Assembly: GCA_047638395.1 (NCBI GenBank)
Contig: JBLIMV010000018.1
Span: forward strand, 65,515 to 129,514
Source: CAXBCP01 sp047638395
Lineage (GTDB): Bacteria > Pseudomonadota > Alphaproteobacteria > MPNO01 > UBA830
Length of the DNA: 64,000 nt
Reading direction: 5' to 3'
Every line of letters starts with the position of its first letter. Position 1 is the first letter of the stretch. The notes beneath the pieces were generated by a model, which was given only the letters and a program-made list of their open reading frames with translations, did not search any database and had not been told where the DNA came from. Shown in pieces: positions 8,303 through 15,562 of the stretch. The position numbers and the translations under genes were made by a program.

Positions 8303-9523
8303 ATGGATACCGGAATAGAACAGGTCAAAGAAAATCCTATCAAGGAGATCACGACCTATACGGATTCGCGGGATGTTCTCGCAAAGGCCCGCCAGCAGGC
8401 GGACGAACGTAATTTCGACGATATCTTCATCGCAGATATCGACGCGCATCATACGGAAACAGAATCCTGGCGCGAAATCATCGCCTATATCGATGATCCG
8501 GTTGTGCGTACACAGGCGGAAGAGATGGTTCTTCATCGCTCCGGCACGCCGCCCTACGGGCTGAACGGCGACCTGGCGCTCCGTTACCAGGACGTCGGCG
8601 GCCGCATTCCGCATCAGGCGGCGCGGAGTGAAAAAATCGGCGAAAGCGAGCTCAAGGAAGCGGGCCACCGCGACCTCGTGTTGGCTAAACGTGCCTATGA
8701 AGCGATGAGTATCGACGTTCAGGTCGTCTTTCCGACCCCGATGCTGTTTCTCGGCATGCACCCGCAGTTCGATATGGAAGCCATTCTCGGCAAGGCCTAC
8801 AACCGGTGGCAGGTCGAGAACATCCTGAAGAAAGACCCCAAGCTTAAAACCATGATGTTCCTGCCGTTCAACGATCCGGAATCGGCGCTGGAAACCATCG
8901 AGGAATTTGGCGACGCGCCCGGTTGCGTTGGCTTCATGGTCACATCGGTTCGCTACAAGGCGGTCCACCACAATCATTATATGAAGGTCTATCGCGCCCT
9001 CGAAGAACGCGGTTTGCCGCTCGGCTTCCACGCCGGTTATTACTGGCAGGACCCGTTCATGATGCAGATCAACCGCTTTGGGTCGATGCACGCCCTGTCA
9101 TTCGTATGGTGCAACGTCGTTCACATGACCAACTGGATCATGAACGGTCTGCCCGAACGCTTCCCCGGCCTGCCGGTGGTCTGGATTGAATCCGGTCTGG
9201 CCTGGGTGTCATGGCTGATGCAGCGGCTCGACCATACCTATCTCATGCGGTCATCCGAAGCGCCGTTGCTCAAAAAGCTGCCGAGCGAGTACATGAAGGA
9301 AATGTTCTACACGTGCCAGCCGCTTGAAACGGATCACATAAAGGCGACGGAACTGACCTTCGAAATGATCAATGCTAAGACCCAGCTGCTCTATGCATCC
9401 GACTGGCCGCATTATGATTTCGACACGCCCAGCGTGATCTGGGACCTTCCGTTCCTCGACGAGGAATCCAAGCTTAATATTCTTGGCCGGAACGCCCAGC
9501 GGTTGTTCGACTTCAGCAAGTAG
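8303..9523 (+). CDS. amidohydrolase family protein (ACMSD-like)
   Basis: A 406-aa metal-dependent amidohydrolase-2 family enzyme; characterised relatives include ACMSD and resorcylate-type decarboxylases that act on aromatic or muconate carboxylates. The N-terminal metal motif is DIDAHH (Asp47-x-His49), followed by a conserved histidine in LGFHAGYYW and the SDWPH aspartate region near the C-terminus. The ATG at 8303 follows AGGAG with 7-bp spacing; a GTG lies directly before it. It is the last gene of the Rieske operon and ends just before a bidirectional terminator. A decarboxylase or hydrolase of an aromatic acid is plausible, but the substrate is not shown by the sequence. Confidence 0.85.
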   Translation: MDTGIEQVKENPIKEITTYTDSRDVLAKARQQADERNFDDIFIADIDAHHTETESWREIIAYIDDPVVRTQAEEMVLHRSGTPPYGLNGDLALRYQDVGGRIPHQAARSEKIGESELKEAGHRDLVLAKRAYEAMSIDVQVVFPTPMLFLGMHPQFDMEAILGKAYNRWQVENILKKDPKLKTMMFLPFNDPESALETIEEFGDAPGCVGFMVTSVRYKAVHHNHYMKVYRALEERGLPLGFHAGYYWQDPFMMQINRFGSMHALSFVWCNVVHMTNWIMNGLPERFPGLPVVWIESGLAWVSWLMQRLDHTYLMRSSEAPLLKKLPSEYMKEMFYTCQPLETDHIKATELTFEMINAKTQLLYASDWPHYDFDTPSVIWDLPFLDEESKLNILGRNAQRLFDFSK

Positions 9524-9541
9524 AGCGACGCACCGAAAGTT

Positions 9542-9576
9542 AAAAAGAGGCGGACTTTTGTCCGCCTCTTTTTTTA
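9542..9576. terminator. bidirectional rho-independent terminator
   Basis: AAGAGGCGGA (9545-9554) pairs with TCCGCCTCTT (9561-9570) around a 6-base loop, with a T run on the right and an A run on the left. It sits between the convergent amidohydrolase and GNAT genes, and the GNAT stop codon lies within the T tract, so it can end both transcripts. Confidence 0.92.
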
Positions 9577-10533
9577 TCTCCAGTCGTCGACCGCGAACAC
9601 GCCGGGTACATTGTAGCCATCGCCGCGGGCATCCGGCGCTGCCTTCAGCATCGCGATACCGTTCATCCAGCTTCGAAACCCCATCGCGAGCAATGCCTCA
9701 TAGCACTCGGCACGCCCCGTATTTGTCCCCGCGACGAGACGCTTCGTCCCGCGTAGCGCCGCGAAACTTTCGCAGGCAATCATCAATTTCTCAAACTCTG
9801 CCGGCCCATCCACCCCGGGCGCCACTGCTGCAAATTTAACAAGGGTTTGTGGGCTACCTGCTTCCGAAGCGGCTCCCTGATGGCAACAGGCAAACCCGGT
9901 CAGCGCACCTTCCCGGCCGAGCAAAATCGTATCGCCAAATCCGTTTGCATCAATCGACCGGATCTCAGCGCCGAGATCCAGACCGGCGTATATCCCGTCG
10001 GCAATTTCTCGGCATTCCACGAGAACCGCCTCGCGGCCCTTGTCCTGCAATTGGGAAAAGAGCCGGGCGGTCGGCGGCATCGCCGTTGCCGCATCCACCA
10101 TCCTGTCCATTACAGCCGTAATCCGTTTCATTCGAAAGCCATAGGCCTCGTAGAGGCGGATATGCGTTGAGCTTTGCGGGTGCGTGAACAATCCCTGCAA
10201 GGCAAAGCTGCGGGAGTCCATATACCGCGTCATCTCATCCAGCATCGCGCGCCCGATACCTTTGCCCCATACGTCGACATCGACCGTCAACGGCCCGAGC
10301 AAACCCACGGTTCCCCAATCAACCACCAGACCGCACGCGACCAGTTTACCATCAAGTTCCGCGGCGAAAGCGCCTTCGGGATTGGACGCAAACCGCCCGG
10401 GGATCACCTCTCCATCGCCGCGAAACGCAGACGGCGTCTCGAGACCAAAGAAAGTGCCGAACGCGATCCGGTTTATCCGATCTGCATCGACGAGATCGTC
10501 TTTCGTCAGTCGCCTGACGACGAGGCCACTCAC
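9574..10533 (-). CDS. GNAT acetyltransferase with tandem GNAT-like domains
   Basis: A 319-aa protein with an N-terminal GNAT domain (about residues 1-140; acetyl-CoA loop DVWGKGIGRAML) and a C-terminal second GNAT-like half (about 165-300), the arrangement seen in YitH-type proteins. The start is GTG 10533, which overlaps the stop of the dioxygenase gene as GTGA; the longer frame upstream only shadows that gene. It is the last gene of a six-gene overlapping operon headed by an FAH-family hydrolase. It may modify a pathway intermediate or a protein; the acceptor is unknown. The domain assignment is good, the role is inference. Confidence 0.82.
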   Translation of the reverse strand: MSGLVVRRLTKDDLVDADRINRIAFGTFFGLETPSAFRGDGEVIPGRFASNPEGAFAAELDGKLVACGLVVDWGTVGLLGPLTVDVDVWGKGIGRAMLDEMTRYMDSRSFALQGLFTHPQSSTHIRLYEAYGFRMKRITAVMDRMVDAATAMPPTARLFSQLQDKGREAVLVECREIADGIYAGLDLGAEIRSIDANGFGDTILLGREGALTGFACCHQGAASEAGSPQTLVKFAAVAPGVDGPAEFEKLMIACESFAALRGTKRLVAGTNTGRAECYEALLAMGFRSWMNGIAMLKAAPDARGDGYNVPGVFAVDDWR

Positions 10534-11537
10534 GCGCTTTTCGCCTCTCGCCAGACGCCCAGTTTCTGCTGGACGACCCGGTCGGAAAAACTGAACAACA
10601 CGGAATCCGGTCCAGCACGATGGGCGTATTCCACCCACGACGGCACCACGAACACGTCATGGCTTTGCCACCCAAATGTCTCGCCACCTATCGTCGTCTC
10701 CCCCTCGCCTTCAAGCACAGCGAAGATTGTCCCGTCCGTGCAGCGATAAGGTTGGCCGTTGAATCCCCTGTCGAGAAGCATCAGCATTGTGGTCATTGTC
10801 GGCATTGCAGGTCTGCCATCGGCGGGGTTCAGATATTCCATCCGATAGCCGTGACGGGAATCGACATCGGTAATTTTGCGCAATATCTCCAGGTTTTCGC
10901 GTGCCGTGTCGTAAGGATATCGCAGGACACGCCCATCACCCGTTGGTATTTCCGGGTCTTTCTCCCCGACGGACACCTCGGATAATCCAACATCAGGCAC
11001 GGCGGCCCTGCCGGGCTCAAAAAATGTTGTATCCAGTTGCGCCATCAAACCGTTATCCAGCCCATCCAGCCAGATCATCGGTGTGTCGCCTTCATGAGTA
11101 TGTCCGTGCCAGGCCCAGGACGGCGTAATAATAAAGTCGCCCGGCATCATCTTCACCTGGCCACCGTCCACGGTGGTGATCCCCCCCTCCCCTTCGAACA
11201 CAAGCCGAAGGGCAGATTGTGTGTGACGGTGCTCGGGTGCTTGCTCGCCGGGCAGGATCAGCTGAAGACAGGCATACAGGCTGCGCGTCGTCCCCTGAAA
11301 ACCGGACAAGGCCGGGTTCTGCAGCACGAGGACCCGGCGGCTCGCTTCTTCCGGCGTAACAACGCCTCCTGCTTCTACCAGCAGCGGCCTGATGTCTTCG
11401 TATTTCCAGAGAGCAGGGTCGTAGGAAGGCGCAGGTTCTCTGGGAACATATTGCCCGGTATCCACCCAGAGCGGCAGAACATGACTCGCAGCAATGCGGT
11501 CATAATACGTCCCGGGCTTTGGCGGAGCTGGCGCCAT
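10530..11537 (-). CDS. gentisate 1,2-dioxygenase-type bicupin
   Basis: A 335-aa bicupin ring-cleavage dioxygenase that by family opens gentisate (2,5-dihydroxybenzoate) between C1 and the carboxyl-bearing carbon to maleylpyruvate, using Fe(II). The N-terminal cupin carries the metal ligands PEHRHTQSALRLV (His103, His105) and WAWHGHTH (His144); the C-terminal cupin (TDGTIFAVLEGEG) lacks them, as usual. It sits 2 bp after an FAH-family hydrolase, the enzyme type that handles ring-opened pyruvates, and overlaps the GNAT gene. Related enzymes use salicylate or 1-hydroxy-2-naphthoate, so the exact substrate is open. Confidence 0.88.
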   Translation of the reverse strand: MAPAPPKPGTYYDRIAASHVLPLWVDTGQYVPREPAPSYDPALWKYEDIRPLLVEAGGVVTPEEASRRVLVLQNPALSGFQGTTRSLYACLQLILPGEQAPEHRHTQSALRLVFEGEGGITTVDGGQVKMMPGDFIITPSWAWHGHTHEGDTPMIWLDGLDNGLMAQLDTTFFEPGRAAVPDVGLSEVSVGEKDPEIPTGDGRVLRYPYDTARENLEILRKITDVDSRHGYRMEYLNPADGRPAMPTMTTMLMLLDRGFNGQPYRCTDGTIFAVLEGEGETTIGGETFGWQSHDVFVVPSWVEYAHRAGPDSVLFSFSDRVVQQKLGVWREAKSA

Positions 11538-11539
11538 GT

Positions 11540-12391
11540 CTACCGAACCTCGACCTCCATCTTGCCGATGATATCTACCTGACAGACCAGATGGTCACCC
11601 GGCTCGATCGGGCCCACACCCTTGGGCGTGCCGGTCATCAGGATATCTCCAGGATAGAGCGTATAGAACTTCGATGCATATTCGATCAGTTTTCGGCAAT
11701 CGTAGATCAGATATTTCGTATTCGATTCCTGGCGAACCTCGCCATTCACGGTAATACGAAAATCCAGATCGTCGGGGTTTTCTATCTCATCCGCCGTCGT
11801 GATCCACGGGCCGAGGACCGCATAGGAATCCAGGGATTTCCTCAGGCTGCGATCTTCAACGCCACGAACGGTATTGTCGAGCCCGATCGAATATCCTGCG
11901 ACAATATCGAGCGCATCGTCGTAAGCGACATTCTTTGCGGTCTTTCCAATAATGATGGCCAGTTCAATTTCATGATCGTTACGGCGGTCGGTATGACCAA
12001 GCGTAATCCCTTCGCCCGGACCGACGAGGGCCGAATTCGCCTTCAGAAACAAACCGTATTCATTAATCGTCTTGATCTCACGTCCGAAATTTATCTCGGC
12101 ATCGTCCTGCGCCTCGGCAACGTGGTCCCGATAGTTCGCCGGTGCCGCGATGATCTTTGTGGGATTCGCCACGGGGCTTTTCAGAACGACGTTATTGACG
12201 CCCTGCACATATCCCATCTTGCGGTTGGCTTCGATCCCGACCCTGATTGCATCGATATTGGCGATCATGGCGTCGCCGTGCGGGCGCGGCCATCGCGTCT
12301 GCTGCAGATCATCAAGCGCAATGGTGACATCGATAAGCTGGTCGCCTTTTATCAGCCCGAGCTTGTCATCGTTGTAACGGCAAATTCTCAT
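11540..12391 (-). CDS. fumarylacetoacetate hydrolase family protein, copy 2
   Basis: A 283-aa FAH-family hydrolase, by context likely to cleave maleyl- or fumarylpyruvate, or to decarboxylate or hydrate a related oxo acid. The conserved metal-site strand RRNDHEIELAIIIGK, the GYSIGLD turn and the C-terminal GDILMTGTPKGVGPIEPGD are all present. It starts at ATG 12391, overlapping the enolase-superfamily gene as ATGA, and ends 2 bp before the dioxygenase. It is a clear paralogue of the protein at 13875-14729 (same N-terminus MxICRxNDD and colinear throughout), so the operon holds two diverged copies, which suggests two successive substrates or a heteromer. Confidence 0.9.
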   Translation of the reverse strand: MRICRYNDDKLGLIKGDQLIDVTIALDDLQQTRWPRPHGDAMIANIDAIRVGIEANRKMGYVQGVNNVVLKSPVANPTKIIAAPANYRDHVAEAQDDAEINFGREIKTINEYGLFLKANSALVGPGEGITLGHTDRRNDHEIELAIIIGKTAKNVAYDDALDIVAGYSIGLDNTVRGVEDRSLRKSLDSYAVLGPWITTADEIENPDDLDFRITVNGEVRQESNTKYLIYDCRKLIEYASKFYTLYPGDILMTGTPKGVGPIEPGDHLVCQVDIIGKMEVEVR

Positions 12392-13470
12392 AATTCGGCT
12401 CCAAACTCTTTGCGGGCACCATCTGCCCAGGCGATACCGTGACCCGGCACCTCAGGCGGCGAGATATTGCCATCCGCGTCCATCGATACCGGATTGTCGA
12501 ACAGCGGCTCAAGCAAGGGGAAATCCTCCATCCACTTGATCGACGGCGCAGCACCCGCCAGATGAATAAACAGCGCGGGCAGAAAATGCGGCGAGACCAC
12601 CAGGTTATAATGCTCGGCGATCTGCGCAAGCCGAAGACTTTCGGTAATGCCACCCATCATCGCCAGATCCGGCTGAAGGATCGATACCGCCCGGTCGGCC
12701 ATGAGCGGCGCCAGTTCCACAGCGCCCTGATGATGTTCGCCGGTGGCAATCGGCACATTGCAGGTCTGCGCCAACGTCGCGAAGCCATTTGCATCATGTG
12801 CCGGCAGGGGTTCTTCGAACCACAAGGCGTTCACGTCCCCCAGAACATTCGCGAGCCATTGGGCGCGGGCAAGATCGCATTTCTCATTCGCGTCGGCCAT
12901 GATATCGACGCCATCGGGCAGCGCCTCGGCGACAGCCTGAATTCGGGGAAGATCTGCCGGCGCACCTGCAACCCGCAATTTTACGGCAGTACACCCCATG
13001 TCCGCGTAGTCCAGCGCGCGTGCAACAGCGGCATCGGGGTCCTGCGTGGGACCGAACCCGCCCGACCCATACACAGGGAGCGTCTTCGCCACGCCGCCCA
13101 GCGCTTGGTAAAGGGGCATTCCCTGTTTTTTGGCATGCAAATCCCACATCGCGACATCGATGGCCGCAATCGACAGATAGCCAACGCCCCGTCCGAGCCT
13201 GTTTAACGAACCTGCCAGGCGGCGCCACAATGCCTGCGGCGGCACAATTTCCTGTCCCTCGACAAAACGCGACAGCATATCCCGGGCAGCATGGGTTACC
13301 GTTTTTCCACCACCGCCAAGGACATAGGAAAACCCGGTGCCCGTCACCCCGTCGGAATCTTCAAGATCCACGACGATCACATCGACAGCGGTGATCCCTG
13401 AACCGCCCGTCGGCCCGGACAGGGGGAATTCCCATAGCTCGGCAGTCGCGCGTTTCAGTGTCGTCGTCAT
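12388..13470 (-). CDS. mandelate racemase/muconate lactonizing enzyme family protein
   Basis: A 360-aa enolase-superfamily enzyme that abstracts a proton alpha to a carboxylate. The N-terminal capping domain is followed by the barrel with Lys164-x-Arg166 (AVKLRVAG), metal ligands Asp193 (MADANEK), Glu219 (WFEEP) and Glu245 (TGEHHQG), and the QPD motif near Asp268. The KxR in place of KxK changes the acid/base pair and points to a dehydratase, racemase or cycloisomerase rather than classical muconate lactonization. It lies between the RibK-like gene (3-bp gap) and FAH copy 2 (4-bp overlap), so it probably processes an acid of the same pathway. Confidence 0.88.
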   Translation of the reverse strand: MTTTLKRATAELWEFPLSGPTGGSGITAVDVIVVDLEDSDGVTGTGFSYVLGGGGKTVTHAARDMLSRFVEGQEIVPPQALWRRLAGSLNRLGRGVGYLSIAAIDVAMWDLHAKKQGMPLYQALGGVAKTLPVYGSGGFGPTQDPDAAVARALDYADMGCTAVKLRVAGAPADLPRIQAVAEALPDGVDIMADANEKCDLARAQWLANVLGDVNALWFEEPLPAHDANGFATLAQTCNVPIATGEHHQGAVELAPLMADRAVSILQPDLAMMGGITESLRLAQIAEHYNLVVSPHFLPALFIHLAGAAPSIKWMEDFPLLEPLFDNPVSMDADGNISPPEVPGHGIAWADGARKEFGAEL

Positions 13471-13473
13471 AGA

Positions 13474-13875
13474 TCAGCCTTTCAAAGTCAGCGTAACGGT
13501 ATCACCGTCCTCGATCCCGAACGCATCCCGGACACCAACGGCAGCAATTACTTCGACCTGCGCCGGCGGGTAACCATCGACCAATGGGTAGACAATCGCA
13601 CCATCAATTTTACCGTTGATGGAGACTTTCCAGCATTTGGCGTCGCAATCATGCGGACCGTTATTGGGATTATCAATATGAATGCCCTCTGTCTGCGTCA
13701 GCCTTACCCAGACCGGCATCGAATCCGGATCGTCAACGATGACGTTGACGGTTCCCGGAAACGGAACAATACCGACGCGGTCCGTAAACTGGTCTTTCGC
13801 CCAATCAAGCTGGGAAAACGTCGTCCCCATGCCAATGCCGGTCGCCAGACGGCCGATGAGCTGCTCGCCCTTCAT
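13474..13875 (-). CDS. DUF120 / archaeal CTP-dependent riboflavin kinase-like protein
   Basis: A 133-aa protein colinear with the archaeal RibK (DUF120) fold, the enzyme that makes FMN from riboflavin using CTP. Family landmarks visible are the glycine-rich nucleotide loop RLATGIGMGTTF (residues 9-20), PFPGTVNV (the Thr/Asn pair that in archaeal RibK coordinates the metal), the GKIDGAIVYP strand and the C-terminal FGIEDGDTVTLTLKG. An insertion with two cysteines (HDCDAKCW) lies mid-protein. It overlaps the upstream FAH gene as TGATG and precedes the enolase-superfamily gene by 3 bp. Whether it phosphorylates riboflavin or another hydroxyl compound of the pathway is unknown; the family match is from remembered RibK sequence. 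Confidence 0.8.
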   Translation of the reverse strand: MKGEQLIGRLATGIGMGTTFSQLDWAKDQFTDRVGIVPFPGTVNVIVDDPDSMPVWVRLTQTEGIHIDNPNNGPHDCDAKCWKVSINGKIDGAIVYPLVDGYPPAQVEVIAAVGVRDAFGIEDGDTVTLTLKG

Positions 13876-14729
13876 CAGGCGGCGCGGACGTCAACATCCA
13901 TGCGGCCGATGCCCTCGCAATAGCAGTGCATGACATCGCCCGGCACCACTGGCCCAACACCTTCCGGCGTACCCGTCATGATCACGTCACCCGGGTGCAG
14001 CGTATAGAACGACGAGCCATATTCGATGAGCTTTCGGCAATCGAATATCAGTTTATCCGTATTCGAATTCTGACGTTCCTCGTCGCCGACATGGATCGAA
14101 AAATCCAGCTTGTCAGGGTCCGCGATTTCATCAGCCGTCACGAGCCAGGGACCGAGCAGAGAATAGCTGTCGATTGCCTTACGCAGGCTGCGCTCCTCGG
14201 TACCGCGCACCGTCATGTCGAGACCGATTGAATAGGCCGCGACATAATCGAGTGCATTCTCGTAAGAAACGTTCTTCGCGGTCTTGCCGATGATCAGCGC
14301 GACTTCAACCTCGTGATCGTTGCGCCGGTCCGTGAAATGAAGATCTACGCCCTCGCCTGCTCCAACAAGAACGGAGTTCTTCAGAAACAGGCCGTAATGA
14401 TCGATTGTCTTGATCTCGGTGCCAAAGTTAACGCCCTTGTCGGCAATCGCTTCGTCCTGATGGGCATAGTAATTGACCGGCGCACCGATAACCTTGTTGG
14501 GGTTGGCGACCGGGCTTTTCAGAACGACCGCAGAAAGCACATGCCGCTCGCCCGCAGGGGCCAGAGCGGACGCCTTGGCGCAAACTGCATCGAGATTTGC
14601 GATCAGTGCGTCGCCAATCGGCGCCGGCCAACCGGATGACGGAATGACTTCGAGCGCGGCTGTAACATCGATGACTTCTTCCCCATCGACGACACCGAGC
14701 CGGTCGTCGTTAAAACGGCAGATTTTCAT
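13875..14729 (-). CDS. fumarylacetoacetate hydrolase family protein, copy 1
   Basis: A 284-aa FAH-family hydrolase and first gene of the six-gene gentisate-type operon. It carries the RRNDHEVEVALIIGK metal-site strand, AYSIGLD, and GDVIMTGTPEGVGPVVPGD. The start is ATG 14729, giving MKICRFNDD as in its paralogue at 11540; it is preceded by an AGGGG/AAAGGG ribosome binding region, while the longer frame to 14774 has none. The 3' end overlaps the RibK-like gene by one base (TGATG). By context it may hydrolyse fumaryl- or maleylpyruvate. The paralogue suggests the two act on different intermediates. Confidence 0.9.
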   Translation of the reverse strand: MKICRFNDDRLGVVDGEEVIDVTAALEVIPSSGWPAPIGDALIANLDAVCAKASALAPAGERHVLSAVVLKSPVANPNKVIGAPVNYYAHQDEAIADKGVNFGTEIKTIDHYGLFLKNSVLVGAGEGVDLHFTDRRNDHEVEVALIIGKTAKNVSYENALDYVAAYSIGLDMTVRGTEERSLRKAIDSYSLLGPWLVTADEIADPDKLDFSIHVGDEERQNSNTDKLIFDCRKLIEYGSSFYTLHPGDVIMTGTPEGVGPVVPGDVMHCYCEGIGRMDVDVRAA

Positions 14730-14810
14730 CCCTTTAACCCCTGATTGAATTTCTCTAATTATACGTAATGGCACTCCCGCATCGACCGGTCCAGCGCAAA
14801 TTTGAGGGGC

Positions 14811-14838
14811 TTGAATGTCGGCAGAAGCTGCGTAGACT
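14811..14838 (+). promoter_or_regulatory. sigma70-type promoter of tRNA-Gly
   Basis: TTGAAT (14811-14816), a 16-bp spacer and TAGACT (14833-14838), followed by the GC-rich discriminator GCGCGGC just before the mature tRNA 5' end. GC-rich discriminators are typical of stringently controlled stable-RNA promoters. Confidence 0.65.
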
Positions 14839-14847
14839 GCGCGGCGC

Positions 14848-14921
14848 GCGGGTGTAGCTCAATGGCAGAGCAGAAGCTTCCCAAGCTTACGACGAGGGTT
14901 CGATTCCCTTCACCCGCTCCA
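14848..14921 (+). tRNA. tRNA-Gly (anticodon CCC)
   Basis: A complete cloverleaf: acceptor GCGGGTG pairing with CACCCGC, D stem GCTC/GAGC, anticodon loop TTCCCAA giving anticodon CCC, and T arm GAGGG-TTCGATT-CCCTT. The discriminator is T at 14918 and CCA (14919-14921) is encoded. The sequence is close to the familiar bacterial tRNA-Gly(CCC). It stands between the divergent FAH operon and the response regulator. Confidence 0.95.
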
Positions 14922-14999
14922 GCCTGACCGCCATGAAATCCTTTATACCGCCCAGTCTGCGGCAAACATCGTCCGCGGCAATCTTCGACGAACGGCTCT

Positions 15000-15428
15000 T
15001 CAGGCAGGTGCGGGCGGTTGTACAGTCATCGTCAGCCAGAATTCATCGATCACCTGAACGATTTTGACAAATCCGGCCATATCCATCGGCTTTTGGATAT
15101 AGCTATTTACGTGAAGGTTATAGGATTCAAGGACGTCCGCCGCGGCAGCCGAAGAAGATATCGCAATGACGGGTATACGCTTCAGGCCGTTATCGGATTT
15201 GACGTTCCGAAGAACCTCGTTGCCGTTCATTCCTGGCAAGTTCAGGTCGAGCAGGATGAGGTCCGGCCTGTAATTGTCGCCAGCGTCAGCAGACGTCGCC
15301 AATAACTCAAGCGCCCTTTCGCCGGTCTCGGCGACAGTCAACTCGCAAACAACACCGGCTTCTTCAAACGCCAGGCGCGTTAGCTCCACATCTCCGGGAT
15401 TGTCTTCGACGAGCAAAACCCTATTCAT
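15000..15428 (-). CDS. single-domain response regulator (Rcp1-like)
   Basis: A 142-aa receiver with no output domain. Conserved residues are the acidic pocket in LLVEDNPGD, phospho-acceptor Asp61 (DLILLDLNLPG), the SSS switch near residue 91-93 and Lys113 (IQKPMD). The NPGDVELTRLAFEEA helix and NSYIQKP are typical of the Rcp1 class, which usually pairs with a phytochrome or other hybrid-type kinase. I prefer the ATG at 15428, where the receiver fold begins; an in-frame ATG at 15473 would add 15 residues. It is 90-135 bp downstream of the CHASE kinase on the same strand and is its likely phosphorylation partner. Confidence 0.9.
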   Translation of the reverse strand: MNRVLLVEDNPGDVELTRLAFEEAGVVCELTVAETGERALELLATSADAGDNYRPDLILLDLNLPGMNGNEVLRNVKSDNGLKRIPVIAISSSAAAADVLESYNLHVNSYIQKPMDMAGFVKIVQVIDEFWLTMTVQPPAPA

Positions 15429-15562
15429 CGGCCACCCAAAACAATCTGTTTCCACGTAAGATCTCTTATCCATTCCGCCCGAACAGAATGGTTCGAAAAT
15501 ACCCTGAGCAATATCAATATCATACTATTGCATTCAGGTGTGACTACACTGCATGCCACAAG

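Noticed and set aside
11519..12442. 307-codon open frame on the + strand
   Set aside because: Antisense to FAH copy 2, which has complete family motifs.
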